Assembly (NCBI GenBank): GCA_018432565.1 | Contig: JAHDSS010000129.1 | Span: forward strand, 1 to 7,459 | DNA: 7,459 nucleotides | Reading direction: 5' to 3' | Origin: Kiritimatiellia bacterium | Lineage (GTDB): Bacteria > Verrucomicrobiota > Kiritimatiellia > CAIQIC01 > Lenti-01 | Position numbers and translations under genes: made by a program | Part shown: positions 1 to 7,459 of the stretch, one piece after another | How the letters are laid out: each line of letters starts with the position of its first letter | Position numbering within the stretch: position 1 is the stretch's first letter | Notes under the pieces: generated by a model | The model's database searches: none | What the model saw: only the letters and a program-made list of their open reading frames with translations | Told to the model about the DNA's origin: nothing

Positions 1-1223
1 ACCTGAATGACGGCGAAGTGGCCGAACTGCGGCCCTCCGGCGTGACGCTGACCACCCTGGACGGCACCCCCGTCGCGCCCGAAGTGAAAACCGTCACCCT
101 GCGGGCCGAAGCCGCCGAACGCGCCGGCTTCGAAACCTTCATGCTCAAGGAAATCCACGAACAGCCCCGCGTGCTGCGCGCCCTGCTCGAAACGCACGTG
201 GACAAGTCGGGCGCGGTGGACCTCGGATCCGCCACCGCCCTGCTGGAGGCCGAAGCCGCCGGCCTGCAGCGCATCCTGATCCTGAGCTGCGGAACCGCCC
301 ACTATGCCGGCCTGTACGGACGCCTCCTGCTGGAGCGATGGACCGGAATCCCCTGCGAAACCGATCTCGGCAGCGAATTCCGCTACCGCCAGCCCCGCCT
401 GCCGGAACGCACCCTCGTCATCGCTGTCTCGCAGTCGGGCGAGACCGCCGACACCCTGGCCTCCGTCCGGCTGGCGCGCGAGATGGGCTGCCGGGTCCTC
501 AGCATCTGCAACGTCGCCGGCAGCACCCTGCTGCGCGAAAGCGACGCCGCCCTGCTGACCCAGGCCGGACCGGAAATCGGCGTGGCCTCCACCAAGGCGT
601 TCACCGCCCAGCTCATGGCCTTCGTGCTCCTGGCCCTCCGGCTCGGACGCCTGCGCGGGACCCTGGATGCCGGACGCGAACGCGATCTGACCGCCGAACT
701 CGCCCGCATTCCCAACGGCATCCACCGCGTGCTGGAACGGCAGGACGACATCCGCTCCGTCTCGCAGAAGTATTACGAATGCTACAACGCGCTGTATCTC
801 GGCCGCCGGTTCAACTATCCCATCGCCCTCGAAGGCGCGCTGAAGAACAAGGAGATTTCCTACCAGCACGCCGAAGGCTACGCGGCGGGCGAAATGAAGC
901 ACGGGCCCATCGCCCTCATCAACGAATTTCTGCCCGTGGTCTGTCTCTGCACCCCCACCGCCGACGAAGTCCACGACAAGATGCTCTCGAATCTCAAGGA
1001 AGTCGAAGCGCGCAAGGGCCGCATCATCGCCGTGGTCGCCGAGAACGACACCGCCCTCCGGGACGTCGCCCAGGACCTGATCCCCGTGCCCGAAACCATC
1101 GAAGAGCTCTCGCCGATGATCAACGTCGTCGCCCTGCAGCTGTTCGCCTATCACAACGCCAAGCTGCGCGGCGCGGACATCGACAAGCCGCGGAACCTGG
1201 CCAAGAGCGTCACGGTGGAGTAG
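1..1223 (+). CDS. glmS: Glutamine--fructose-6-phosphate aminotransferase, C-terminal part (5' end outside window)
   Basis: GlmS converts fructose-6-phosphate and glutamine to glucosamine-6-phosphate in the cytoplasm, the first step toward UDP-GlcNAc. The frame is open from position 3, reading LNDGEVAELRPSG, which matches the end of the glutaminase domain and the linker, so the GTG at 18 is not the start. About 406 codons are present, against roughly 600 in the family. Two SIS domains are visible. The first has ILSCGTAHYAG, SEFRYR, SQSGETADT and GVASTKAFTAQL. The second has LGRRFNYPIALEGALKNKEISYQHAEGYAAGEMKHGP, ending in PRNLAKSVTVE. Counterparts of E. coli Lys485, Glu488, His504 and Lys603 are encoded at 843-845, 852-854, 900-902 and 1203-1205. 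The N-terminal catalytic Cys domain lies upstream and cannot be judged. murA follows after 10 bases, so the two are probably co-transcribed. Identification is near certain. Confidence 0.97.
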   Translation, partial: LNDGEVAELRPSGVTLTTLDGTPVAPEVKTVTLRAEAAERAGFETFMLKEIHEQPRVLRALLETHVDKSGAVDLGSATALLEAEAAGLQRILILSCGTAHYAGLYGRLLLERWTGIPCETDLGSEFRYRQPRLPERTLVIAVSQSGETADTLASVRLAREMGCRVLSICNVAGSTLLRESDAALLTQAGPEIGVASTKAFTAQLMAFVLLALRLGRLRGTLDAGRERDLTAELARIPNGIHRVLERQDDIRSVSQKYYECYNALYLGRRFNYPIALEGALKNKEISYQHAEGYAAGEMKHGPIALINEFLPVVCLCTPTADEVHDKMLSNLKEVEARKGRIIAVVAENDTALRDVAQDLIPVPETIEELSPMINVVALQLFAYHNAKLRGADIDKPRNLAKSVTVE

Positions 1224-1233
1224 GGGAGCGGTC

Positions 1234-2517
1234 ATGGCGCGGCTGATCATCCAGGGGGGGCGCCGGATCCGCGGAACCTTTACGCCGCTCGGCAACAAAA
1301 ACGCCGTGCTGCCCATGCTGGCCGCCTGCGTCCTGACCGACGAACCCGTCACGCTCGAGAACGTGCCCCGGATTCTCGATGTCGAACACATGCTGCGGCT
1401 GCTGACCCGGCTGGGCGTGGACGTTCGTCAGCGCGGCCATTCCGTCACCCTCTGCGCCGGGGGCCTGAACACCGTCGCTCTGGATCCCGCTCTGTGCGGA
1501 CGGGTCCGCGGCTCCATCCTGCTGGCCGGCCCGCTGCCGGCCCGCCATGGCTCCGCCATCCTCCATCCGCCCGGAGGCGATGTCATCGGCCGCCGGCGGC
1601 TCGACACCCATTTCGAAGGCCTGGCCGGTCTGGGCATCGCCATGGCCCGGCACAACGGGGCCTTCCGCCTGCGGCGCACCCGCGCCTTCCGCGGAGCGGA
1701 ACTCCTGCTGGACGAGGCCAGCGTGACCGCCACCGAGAACATCCTGATGGCCGCCACCCTGGCTCCGGGGCGTACCGTCATTCTGAACGCGGCGTGCGAA
1801 CCGCATGTCCAGGATCTCGGGGCGCTGCTGCGGAAAATGGGCGCCCGGATCTCGGGGCTCGGCACCAACCGCATCGAAATCGAAGGCGTGAAGCGTCTCG
1901 GCGGCGCGCGGCACCGGGTCGGGCCCGACTACATCGAGATCGGCAGCTTCCTGGCCGCCGCCGCCGCCACCGGCGGTGCCTTGACTGTGACGGATCTGCC
2001 GGATCCGACCACGCTTCGGGTCATGCAACGGGCCTTTTGCCGGCTGGGCGTTGCGTGGACGGTGGAACAGGGGCGTCTGCATCTGCCCGCGCGGCAAGAC
2101 CTCTGCATTCGCCAGGATCTCGGCGGCACCATCCCGAAGATGGAAGACGGCATCTGGCCGGCCATTCCGTCGGATCTGCTCAGCGTGGCGCTGGTGCTGG
2201 CCACCCAGACCCGCGGCAGCCTCCTCTTTTTCGAAAAACTGTTCGAAAGCCGCCTGTATTTCGTGGACCGGCTGCTGGAAATGGGCGCCACCCTGGTGCA
2301 ATGCGATCCGCACCGCGTCCTGGTCAGCGGCCCGGCCCGCCTGCGCGCCCAGCACATCACCAGCCCCGACATCCGCGCCGGGATGGCGCTGGTGATCGCC
2401 GCGCTCTGCGCCAAAGGCCGCACCACCATCGAGCAGGCCGAAATGATCGATCGCGGCTACGAGCGGATCGCCCCGCGCCTGCGCGCGCTGGGGGCGGACA
2501 TCACCCGGCAGGGATAA
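1234..2517 (+). CDS. murA: UDP-N-acetylglucosamine 1-carboxyvinyltransferase with Asp in place of catalytic-loop Cys
   Basis: MurA transfers enolpyruvate from PEP to UDP-GlcNAc, the first committed cytoplasmic step of peptidoglycan synthesis. The 427 residues compare with about 419 in E. coli. Conserved residues include Lys22-Asn23 (GNKNAVLP), the Arg91-like VRGSILLAGPL, Asp314 (PSDLLS, E. coli Asp305), Arg340 (FESR, Arg331), Arg381 (PDIRAG, Arg371) and Arg407 (IDRGYERI, Arg397). The mobile loop reads PPGGDVIGRRRLD, so residue 116 (codon GAT, 1579-1581) is Asp where E. coli has Cys115. Family knowledge: this Cys-to-Asp change occurs naturally in Chlamydia and Mycobacterium MurA, keeps activity and removes the fosfomycin target. 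The ATG at 1234 is preceded by GGGGAG (1223-1228) at good spacing, 10 bases after the glmS stop. The related EPSP synthase (AroA) is excluded by the loop, the UDP-sugar residues and the C-terminal DRGYERI. Confidence 0.96.
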   Translation: MARLIIQGGRRIRGTFTPLGNKNAVLPMLAACVLTDEPVTLENVPRILDVEHMLRLLTRLGVDVRQRGHSVTLCAGGLNTVALDPALCGRVRGSILLAGPLPARHGSAILHPPGGDVIGRRRLDTHFEGLAGLGIAMARHNGAFRLRRTRAFRGAELLLDEASVTATENILMAATLAPGRTVILNAACEPHVQDLGALLRKMGARISGLGTNRIEIEGVKRLGGARHRVGPDYIEIGSFLAAAAATGGALTVTDLPDPTTLRVMQRAFCRLGVAWTVEQGRLHLPARQDLCIRQDLGGTIPKMEDGIWPAIPSDLLSVALVLATQTRGSLLFFEKLFESRLYFVDRLLEMGATLVQCDPHRVLVSGPARLRAQHITSPDIRAGMALVIAALCAKGRTTIEQAEMIDRGYERIAPRLRALGADITRQG

Positions 2518-2524
2518 GAACCTT

Positions 2525-2545
2525 CCGGCGCGGAATTCCGCCCGG
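2525..2545. repeat. GC-rich hairpin in the convergent murA / release-factor gap
   Basis: The 82-base gap between the convergent stops (2518-2599) contains CCGG-C-GCGGAATTCCGC-CCGG. Its core GCGGAATTCCGC (2530-2541) is a perfect palindrome, and the flanking CCGG/CCGG extend the stem with one bulged C. It sits 7 bases after the murA stop and could act as a terminator for either strand. No T-tract follows on either side, so it is not a textbook intrinsic terminator. Nothing else convincing was seen in the gap. Confidence 0.3.
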
Positions 2546-2599
2546 CCGGCCCCCGTTGCAACCGGATTTCAGGCCGCCTTTACGACCGGAATCCGCGGA

Positions 2600-3016
2600 T
2601 CAGTCCTCATGCGCCGGCTGGCGCCGCAGCGCTTTTTTCGCCCCGTGCTTTTTCTTGGCATCCACCATCAAGGCCGTTTGGCGGCGGGACCGGCGGCGTT
2701 TCTGGCGGCGGATTTTCTCGCGCGCCTGCTGCTTCTTTGTTTTTTCGCCGAGGACTTTTTCGGCGATCCGGTCGCACAGCTCGCGCCGGGCCAGAAAGCG
2801 GTTCATGGACTGCGACCGCTCGTGCGCGCACCTCACTTCGATCCCGGTGGGCTTGTGCCGCAGACAAACGGTGGAGGAGGTCTTGTTGATTTTCTGTCCG
2901 CCCGGCCCGCCGCCGCGGATGAATTTCTCCTCGAGATCGGATTCGGCCACGCCCAGTTTCCGCATCTGCCGAAGCAGGCGGGCTTCCTTGTCGGGCGTGA
3001 CGGGATACAAGCTCAT
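2600..3016 (-). CDS. Small GGQ-domain peptide chain release factor-like protein (ribosome rescue type)
   Basis: This 138-residue protein has a class I release-factor catalytic domain without the codon-recognition domains. The core is DLEEKFIRGGGPGGQKINKTSSTVCLRHKPTG, with the GGQ tripeptide at residues 39-41, followed by EVRCAHERSQSMNRFLARREL and a strongly basic tail (residues ~90-130, rich in Lys/Arg). In the family, GGQ triggers peptidyl-tRNA hydrolysis in the ribosome, and a basic C-terminal tail lets ArfB-type factors sense an empty mRNA channel. The stretch around GGQ resembles the mitochondrial rescue factor MTRFR (C12orf65) more than E. coli ArfB, judged by eye. The ATG at 3016 overlaps the folP stop (ATGA, 3016-3013), which suggests translational coupling and explains the lack of a clear own ribosome binding site. 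Whether it acts in stalled-ribosome rescue or in split-ribosome quality control is inference. No RtcB neighbour is present, so PrfH is less likely. Confidence 0.88.
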   Translation of the reverse strand: MSLYPVTPDKEARLLRQMRKLGVAESDLEEKFIRGGGPGGQKINKTSSTVCLRHKPTGIEVRCAHERSQSMNRFLARRELCDRIAEKVLGEKTKKQQAREKIRRQKRRRSRRQTALMVDAKKKHGAKKALRRQPAHED

Positions 3017-3879
3017 GGATGGTCCAATGGGGATCGGTGGTTTGGGGATTGCACCGGACCGGGAAAATCAATTGTTGCAACAAGTGAATTCACTTGTTGC
3101 AACAATTGGTTCAGGCGGACGTCATGCAGGCGCAGGATGGCAGCGCCGTTCTGCCAGGCCTGCAGGGCCATGCGGGCGCTGGCTTCGTCGGGGTCGGCAT
3201 CCGGATGCAGGGTGCGGACAATGCGCTTGCGGGACAATCCGACGAGAACGGGAAACCCCAGGGAGACCAAGGGAGACAGGTGGTCGAGAATGGCGGCGTC
3301 CTGCGGGCGGGTGGTGCCGAAGCCGATGCCGGGATCGAGAATGAGGCGCGCCGGATCGAGGTCCAGTTCCCGAACGCGGGCGGCCAGCCAGGCGGCAATG
3401 GTTTCCGAAGGCCGGGCGTCGTCTTCGGCCAGTTGATGGGCGACGCCATGCATCAGCACGATCGGGAACTCGCCGGCGCGGGCGAACTCGGCCATGCCGG
3501 GGCGAGAGAGGGCGGCGACATCGTTGAGCATGACGGCCCCGTGATCGAAGGCCGCGCGGGCGACGGCCGCCTTGCTGGTATCGATCGAAACCGGAATCTT
3601 CAACCGCCCGGCCAGGCGGTCGAGTACGGGCAGGAGGCGGCGGAGTTCCTCCCCGGCGGAGACGGAGTCATGGCCGGGGCGGGTGGATTCGGCGCCGACA
3701 TCGAGGATATGCGCGCCGCCGGCTTCCAACTTCAGGGCCTGGTCGAGGGCGGCGGAGGGATCGAGGAATTGTCCGCCGTCGGAAAACGAATCGGGCGTGA
3801 GATTGAGAATGCCCATGAGGACAGGCGCGCGGGGGGCGGGACAGGCAGAGGGCGTCGGTGGAATGCCGGCCTGATTCAC
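3013..3879 (-). CDS. folP: Dihydropteroate synthase
   Basis: FolP condenses 6-hydroxymethyl-dihydropterin pyrophosphate with p-aminobenzoate in folate synthesis, and is the sulfonamide target. Numbering from the GTG at 3879 gives 288 residues, normal for the family. The TIM-barrel motifs appear in order: MGILNLTPDSFSDGG (residues 22-36, Asn26), ILDVGAESTRPG (58-69, Asp60), SIDTSK (98-103, Asp100), LND (118-120, Asn119), LILDPGIGFG (179-188, Asp182), GLSRKR (214-219, Lys218) and RLHDV (250-254). The reading frame continues upstream without a stop, so the start is not certain. The ATG at 3816 would remove part of the first beta strand. The GTG at 3879 or the GTG at 3921 are the plausible choices, and neither has a clear Shine-Dalgarno sequence. 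The last helix is encoded inside a perfect 40-bp palindrome, and roughly 20 further residues (DFPGPVQSPNHRSPLDHP) extend beyond the usual end. It lies downstream of ftsH, a conserved pairing. Confidence 0.93.
   Translation of the reverse strand: MNQAGIPPTPSACPAPRAPVLMGILNLTPDSFSDGGQFLDPSAALDQALKLEAGGAHILDVGAESTRPGHDSVSAGEELRRLLPVLDRLAGRLKIPVSIDTSKAAVARAAFDHGAVMLNDVAALSRPGMAEFARAGEFPIVLMHGVAHQLAEDDARPSETIAAWLAARVRELDLDPARLILDPGIGFGTTRPQDAAILDHLSPLVSLGFPVLVGLSRKRIVRTLHPDADPDEASARMALQAWQNGAAILRLHDVRLNQLLQQVNSLVATIDFPGPVQSPNHRSPLDHP
3069..3108. repeat. Perfect 40-bp palindrome with nested 12-bp palindromes
   Basis: The two 20-base arms are exact reverse complements with no loop, centred on GAATTC between 3088 and 3089. 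Symmetry ends outside 3069 and 3108. Each arm holds the 12-bp palindrome TTGTTGCAACAA, at 3072-3083 and 3094-3105, 22 bases apart. It lies inside the 3' end of folP, where the minus strand reads QLLQQVNSLVATI. It could be a tandem operator, a hairpin in the folP mRNA just before the release-factor gene, or an inserted palindromic repeat. The sequence alone does not decide. Confidence 0.9.
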
Positions 3880-3899
3880 CCACGGCGCAAGGCCGTGGG
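3879..3899 (-). promoter_or_regulatory. Stem-loop abutting the probable folP start
   Basis: CCCACGGC (3879-3886) pairs with GCCGTGGG (3892-3899) across a five-base loop. In the folP transcript this 8-bp GC-rich stem ends at the first base of the proposed GTG start (3879). It could influence initiation if that start is correct. No T-tract follows, so it is not an intrinsic terminator. The stem is clear by eye; a function is not shown. Confidence 0.35.
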
Positions 3900-3930
3900 G
3901 GTCTGGGCAACCTGCGGGCACGGGGCCGGG

Positions 3931-4034
3931 GTTTTCCACAGTGTGGAAAACTTTTTTCCACACTGTGGAAAATTCCGGCCATTTTTTTCCATGGCGTGGA
4001 AAATCCGGATGGTTTTTTTCCATGGCGTGGAAAA
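3931..4034. repeat. Array of four 19-bp TTTTCCA...TGGAAAA palindromic units
   Basis: Four 19-bp units lie between the ftsH stop and folP. Unit 1 (3932-3950) is TTTTCCACAGTGTGGAAAA. Unit 2 (3954-3972) is its exact reverse complement. Units 3 (3985-4003) and 4 (4016-4034) are both TTTTCCATGGCGTGGAAAA. Units 1 and 2 are perfect inverted repeats around one central base. Units 3 and 4 have one mismatched pair per arm. Units 2, 3 and 4 start exactly 31 bases apart and units 1 and 2 are 22 apart. Runs of six or seven T precede units 2-4. The 12-base spacers after units 2 and 3 are similar (TTCCGGCCATTT and TCCGGATGGTTT). This array and the stem-loop near 3879-3899 are all that is visible in the 170-base ftsH-folP gap. 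Confidence 0.92.
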
Positions 4035-4049
4035 TCCGCGGGCGGCGGG

Positions 4050-6005
<1,956 letters not shown>

Positions 6006-6149
6006 GTTGGCTGAAATCCGTATCTTGGTTACAGAAGGCTCTTCAAGACCAGGAACCTATCATGGCGGGGCGTCCGGGGCAACCCGCGGTTTGGCGGCGG
6101 ACAAAAAGGGTGAAAAGCGGCGGAGATGGGGTAGGATGAGGCGCACAAG
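6006..6149. promoter_or_regulatory. Divergent intergenic region, ftsH / HAD gene promoters
   Basis: This 144-base gap separates the divergent starts and must hold the promoter of at least ftsH, and probably that of the HAD-pyk pair. On the plus strand, TTGGCT (6007-6012) and TACAGA (6030-6035) are spaced 17 bases apart and weakly resemble a sigma-70 promoter. On the minus strand, TTGAAG is followed by a poor GATACG at about the right distance. Neither is strong. AGGATGAGG (6133-6141) is a plausible ribosome binding site for the HAD start at 6150. No long inverted repeat or heat-shock CIRCE-like element was seen. Confidence 0.35.
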
Positions 6150-6845
6150 ATGAACCGGGATGCGTCATGGATGGTGTTGTTCGACATTGACGGCACGCTG
6201 CTGGACACGGGCGGGCTGGGATGCGAAGCGTTCCGCCGCGGGCTGGCGCGGGCAACGGAGGAGGAAGACGATCTGGCCTATGTGTCGTTTGCGGGCAACA
6301 CCGACCGCAAGGTGCTGGCCCAGGTGATGGAACGGCGCGGGCGGCGCTTCGACGAGGTGCACGCGCAGCGGATCTTTGCGTTGGTGGCGGAAGAGCTGCG
6401 CGCACTGCTGGCGGAGGCGGCGGTGCGGGAAATTCCGGGGGCGGGGGCCTTTGTGGCGCGGCTGGCGGAAGCCGGAGCGGCGCTGGGGCTGGTGACGGGC
6501 AACATCCGCGCCTGCGCCTATCTCAAGCTGGGCAGCATCGGGCTGGACGGCTATTTCGGATTCGGTGGGTTCGGGGATGTGCATGCCGAGCGGTCGATGA
6601 TCGCCCGTTCGGCGGTGGCGGCGGCGCGGCAGGCGGGGGTGCGGACCGATCGCATCTGCCTGATCGGCGACACGCCCTATGACGTGGCGGCGGGCCGGGC
6701 GCTGGGCGTTCCGGTGCTAGGCGTGGCCTCGGGACATTACGCCGCGCCGGAGCTGCTGGCGGCGGGCGCAGGCCGGGCGGCGGCCGATTTCCGGAACCTC
6801 GCCGGCTGGATGGAATGGCTGGAGGAAACGCTGGAGTCACAATAG
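6150..6845 (+). CDS. HAD-superfamily phosphatase-like hydrolase
   Basis: This 231-residue protein is a subfamily I HAD hydrolase of the phosphoglycolate-phosphatase/beta-phosphoglucomutase type. Motif I is LFDIDGTLLDT (residues 10-20), with the nucleophile Asp12 and acid/base Asp14. A helical cap covers about residues 20-95. Motif II is Thr116 in GLVTGN. Motif III is probably Lys126 in YLKLGSIGLDGYF. Motif IV is LIGDTPYDVAAG (171-182), with Asp174 and Asp178 for Mg2+. All four motifs are intact, so a phosphomonoesterase is likely, but the substrate cannot be read from sequence. ATG 6150 has AGGATGAGG upstream; Met8 is a less likely alternative. pyk begins 27 bases after the stop, so the two may be co-transcribed. 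Alanine codons are mostly GCG, unlike glmS, which favours GCC. Confidence 0.9.
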   Translation: MNRDASWMVLFDIDGTLLDTGGLGCEAFRRGLARATEEEDDLAYVSFAGNTDRKVLAQVMERRGRRFDEVHAQRIFALVAEELRALLAEAAVREIPGAGAFVARLAEAGAALGLVTGNIRACAYLKLGSIGLDGYFGFGGFGDVHAERSMIARSAVAAARQAGVRTDRICLIGDTPYDVAAGRALGVPVLGVASGHYAAPELLAAGAGRAAADFRNLAGWMEWLEETLESQ

Positions 6846-6860
6846 CCGGCAACGGCCGGC
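6845..6860 (+). repeat. Short stem-loop in the HAD-pyk gap
   Basis: GCCGGC (6845-6850) and GCCGGC (6855-6860) can pair across the loop AACG, giving a tight six-base GC stem just before GGGAG (6861-6865), the likely pyk ribosome binding site. There is no T-tract. It could affect pyk translation or mRNA processing, but such short GC stems also arise by chance in GC-rich DNA. Confidence 0.35.
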
Positions 6861-6872
6861 GGGAGCCAGGAC

Positions 6873-7459
6873 ATGAGAAACACGAAAATTGTATGCACCA
6901 TCGGGCCGGCCTCCGGCAGCCGCGAGACGCTGGGCCGGCTGATGGACGCGGGCATGAATGTCGTCCGGTTGAATTTTTCGCACGGCACGCTCGACGACCA
7001 TGCGCAAAAAATCGCCCTGATCCGGGAACTCGCGGCGGCAAAAGGCCTGCCGATTGCCATTCTGCAGGACTTGTCCGGACCGAAAATCCGCACGGGTGCG
7101 TTTGCCGGCGGACCGGTGGAACTGAAAACGGGCGATGCCTTCACGCTGACGGCGCGCGACGTGCCGGGCGACGAACGGGAGGTCAGCCTGACCTATCCGG
7201 CGCTGCCGGAAGACGTGCGGGCGGGCGACACGCTGCTGCTGGCCGACGGCGCGCTGGAACTGCGGGTGGAGAACGTGACCGGCCCGGACATCCGCTGCCG
7301 GGTGATTCTCGGGGGCCAACTCAGCAGCCACAAGGGCATCAACCTGCCTTCGCGAAGCATCCGCGCACCCATTCTGACCCGCAAAGACCGCGAAGACCTG
7401 GCCTTTGGCCTGGAGCAGGGCGTGGACTATGTCGCGCTGTCCTTCGTGCGCTCGGCCGC
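6873..7459 (+). CDS. pyk: Pyruvate kinase, N-terminal part (3' end outside window)
   Basis: Pyruvate kinase transfers phosphate from PEP to ADP, giving pyruvate and ATP in the last step of glycolysis. The ATG at 6873 opens [16 protein letters not shown], aligning with the start of E. coli PykF ([12 protein letters not shown]). GGGAG (6861-6865) is the ribosome binding site. About 195 codons are present before the right edge, roughly 40% of a usual 470-residue enzyme. Visible family features are [13 protein letters not shown] (Arg32, Asn34, Ser36), [12 protein letters not shown] (residues 64-75), the B domain from about residue 75, then [40 protein letters not shown]. The K+-site segment DLSGPKIR has Leu67 and Lys71 where K+-dependent enzymes have Thr and Glu, which predicts K+ independence. 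The catalytic Lys (E. coli Lys220), the metal-binding Glu/Asp and the C domain lie beyond the window, so intactness cannot be judged. Confidence 0.96.
   Translation, partial: MRNTKIVCTIGPASGSRETLGRLMDAGMNVVRLNFSHGTLDDHAQKIALIRELAAAKGLPIAILQDLSGPKIRTGAFAGGPVELKTGDAFTLTARDVPGDEREVSLTYPALPEDVRAGDTLLLADGALELRVENVTGPDIRCRVILGGQLSSHKGINLPSRSIRAPILTRKDREDLAFGLEQGVDYVALSFVRSA

Noticed and set aside
18..20. GTG at 18 as the start of a short SIS-domain protein
   Set aside because: The frame is open to the left edge and encodes LNDGEVAE, continuous with the GlmS glutaminase domain, so the gene is cut by the window, not short.
1210..2355. Minus-strand open frame opposite murA, Gln/Gly/His-rich
   Set aside because: It is the shadow of murA, without a ribosome binding site or recognisable motifs.
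2563..2595. CGGATT/AATCCG inverted repeat as a terminator between murA and the release-factor gene
   Set aside because: Only six base pairs with a loop of about 21 bases and no T-tract; likely chance.
1494..3344. Long plus-strand Pro/Arg-rich open frame across murA and the release-factor gene
   Set aside because: It overlaps murA in another frame, continues antisense to two real genes, and has the Arg/Pro/Ala composition of out-of-frame GC-rich translation.
3931..4034. Evenly spaced repeats resembling a CRISPR array
   Set aside because: Repeats are 19 bp and palindromic, spacers are only 12 bases and similar to each other, spacing between units 1 and 2 differs, and no cas gene is present.
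3931..4034. Intrinsic terminators for ftsH made by the palindromic units
   Set aside because: On the ftsH transcript strand the stems are followed by A-runs, not U-runs, and the stems are short or AT-rich at the base.

Overview
This is a GC-rich bacterial chromosomal segment of housekeeping genes, read complete except at its two edges. The cell-envelope genes (a MurA ligand set, membrane-anchored FtsH) and the gene set point to a bacterium that makes peptidoglycan. From memory only, the style of the FtsH and MurA proteins and the clustered TTTTCCA/TGGAAAA palindromes recall the Kiritimatiellota/Verrucomicrobiota side of the PVC superphylum. The window itself cannot prove that placement. No rRNA, tRNA, phage, transposase or CRISPR feature was seen.

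Layout. Positions 1-2517 (+) carry the C-terminal two-thirds of glmS followed, 10 bases later, by a complete murA. GlmS makes glucosamine-6-phosphate and MurA commits the derived UDP-GlcNAc to peptidoglycan. The MurA has aspartate in place of the usual catalytic-loop cysteine, the known signature of intrinsic fosfomycin insensitivity. A convergent gap (2518-2599) follows. Positions 2600-6005 (-) hold, in transcription order, ftsH, a gap with a cluster of palindromic repeats, folP (dihydropteroate synthase), and a small GGQ-domain release-factor-like gene. The start codon of this last gene overlaps the folP stop as ATGA. ftsH-folP is a widely conserved gene pair. Here the next gene is a ribosome-rescue-type factor, not the glmM found in E. 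coli.

A divergent intergenic region (6006-6149) separates ftsH from a rightward pair at 6150-7459 (+). This pair is a HAD-superfamily phosphatase-like gene and the N-terminal third of pyruvate kinase, which runs off the right edge. The pyruvate kinase shows the Leu/Lys signature of the K+-independent branch of that family.

The window holds no obviously new multi-gene system. The least explained material is non-coding or repeat-like. One item is a four-unit array of 19-bp near-palindromes with A/T tracts, three of them at exact 31-bp spacing, between ftsH and folP. The other is a perfect 40-bp palindrome, containing two copies of a 12-bp palindrome, inside the 3' end of folP. The HAD gene also prefers GCG alanine codons where glmS prefers GCC.
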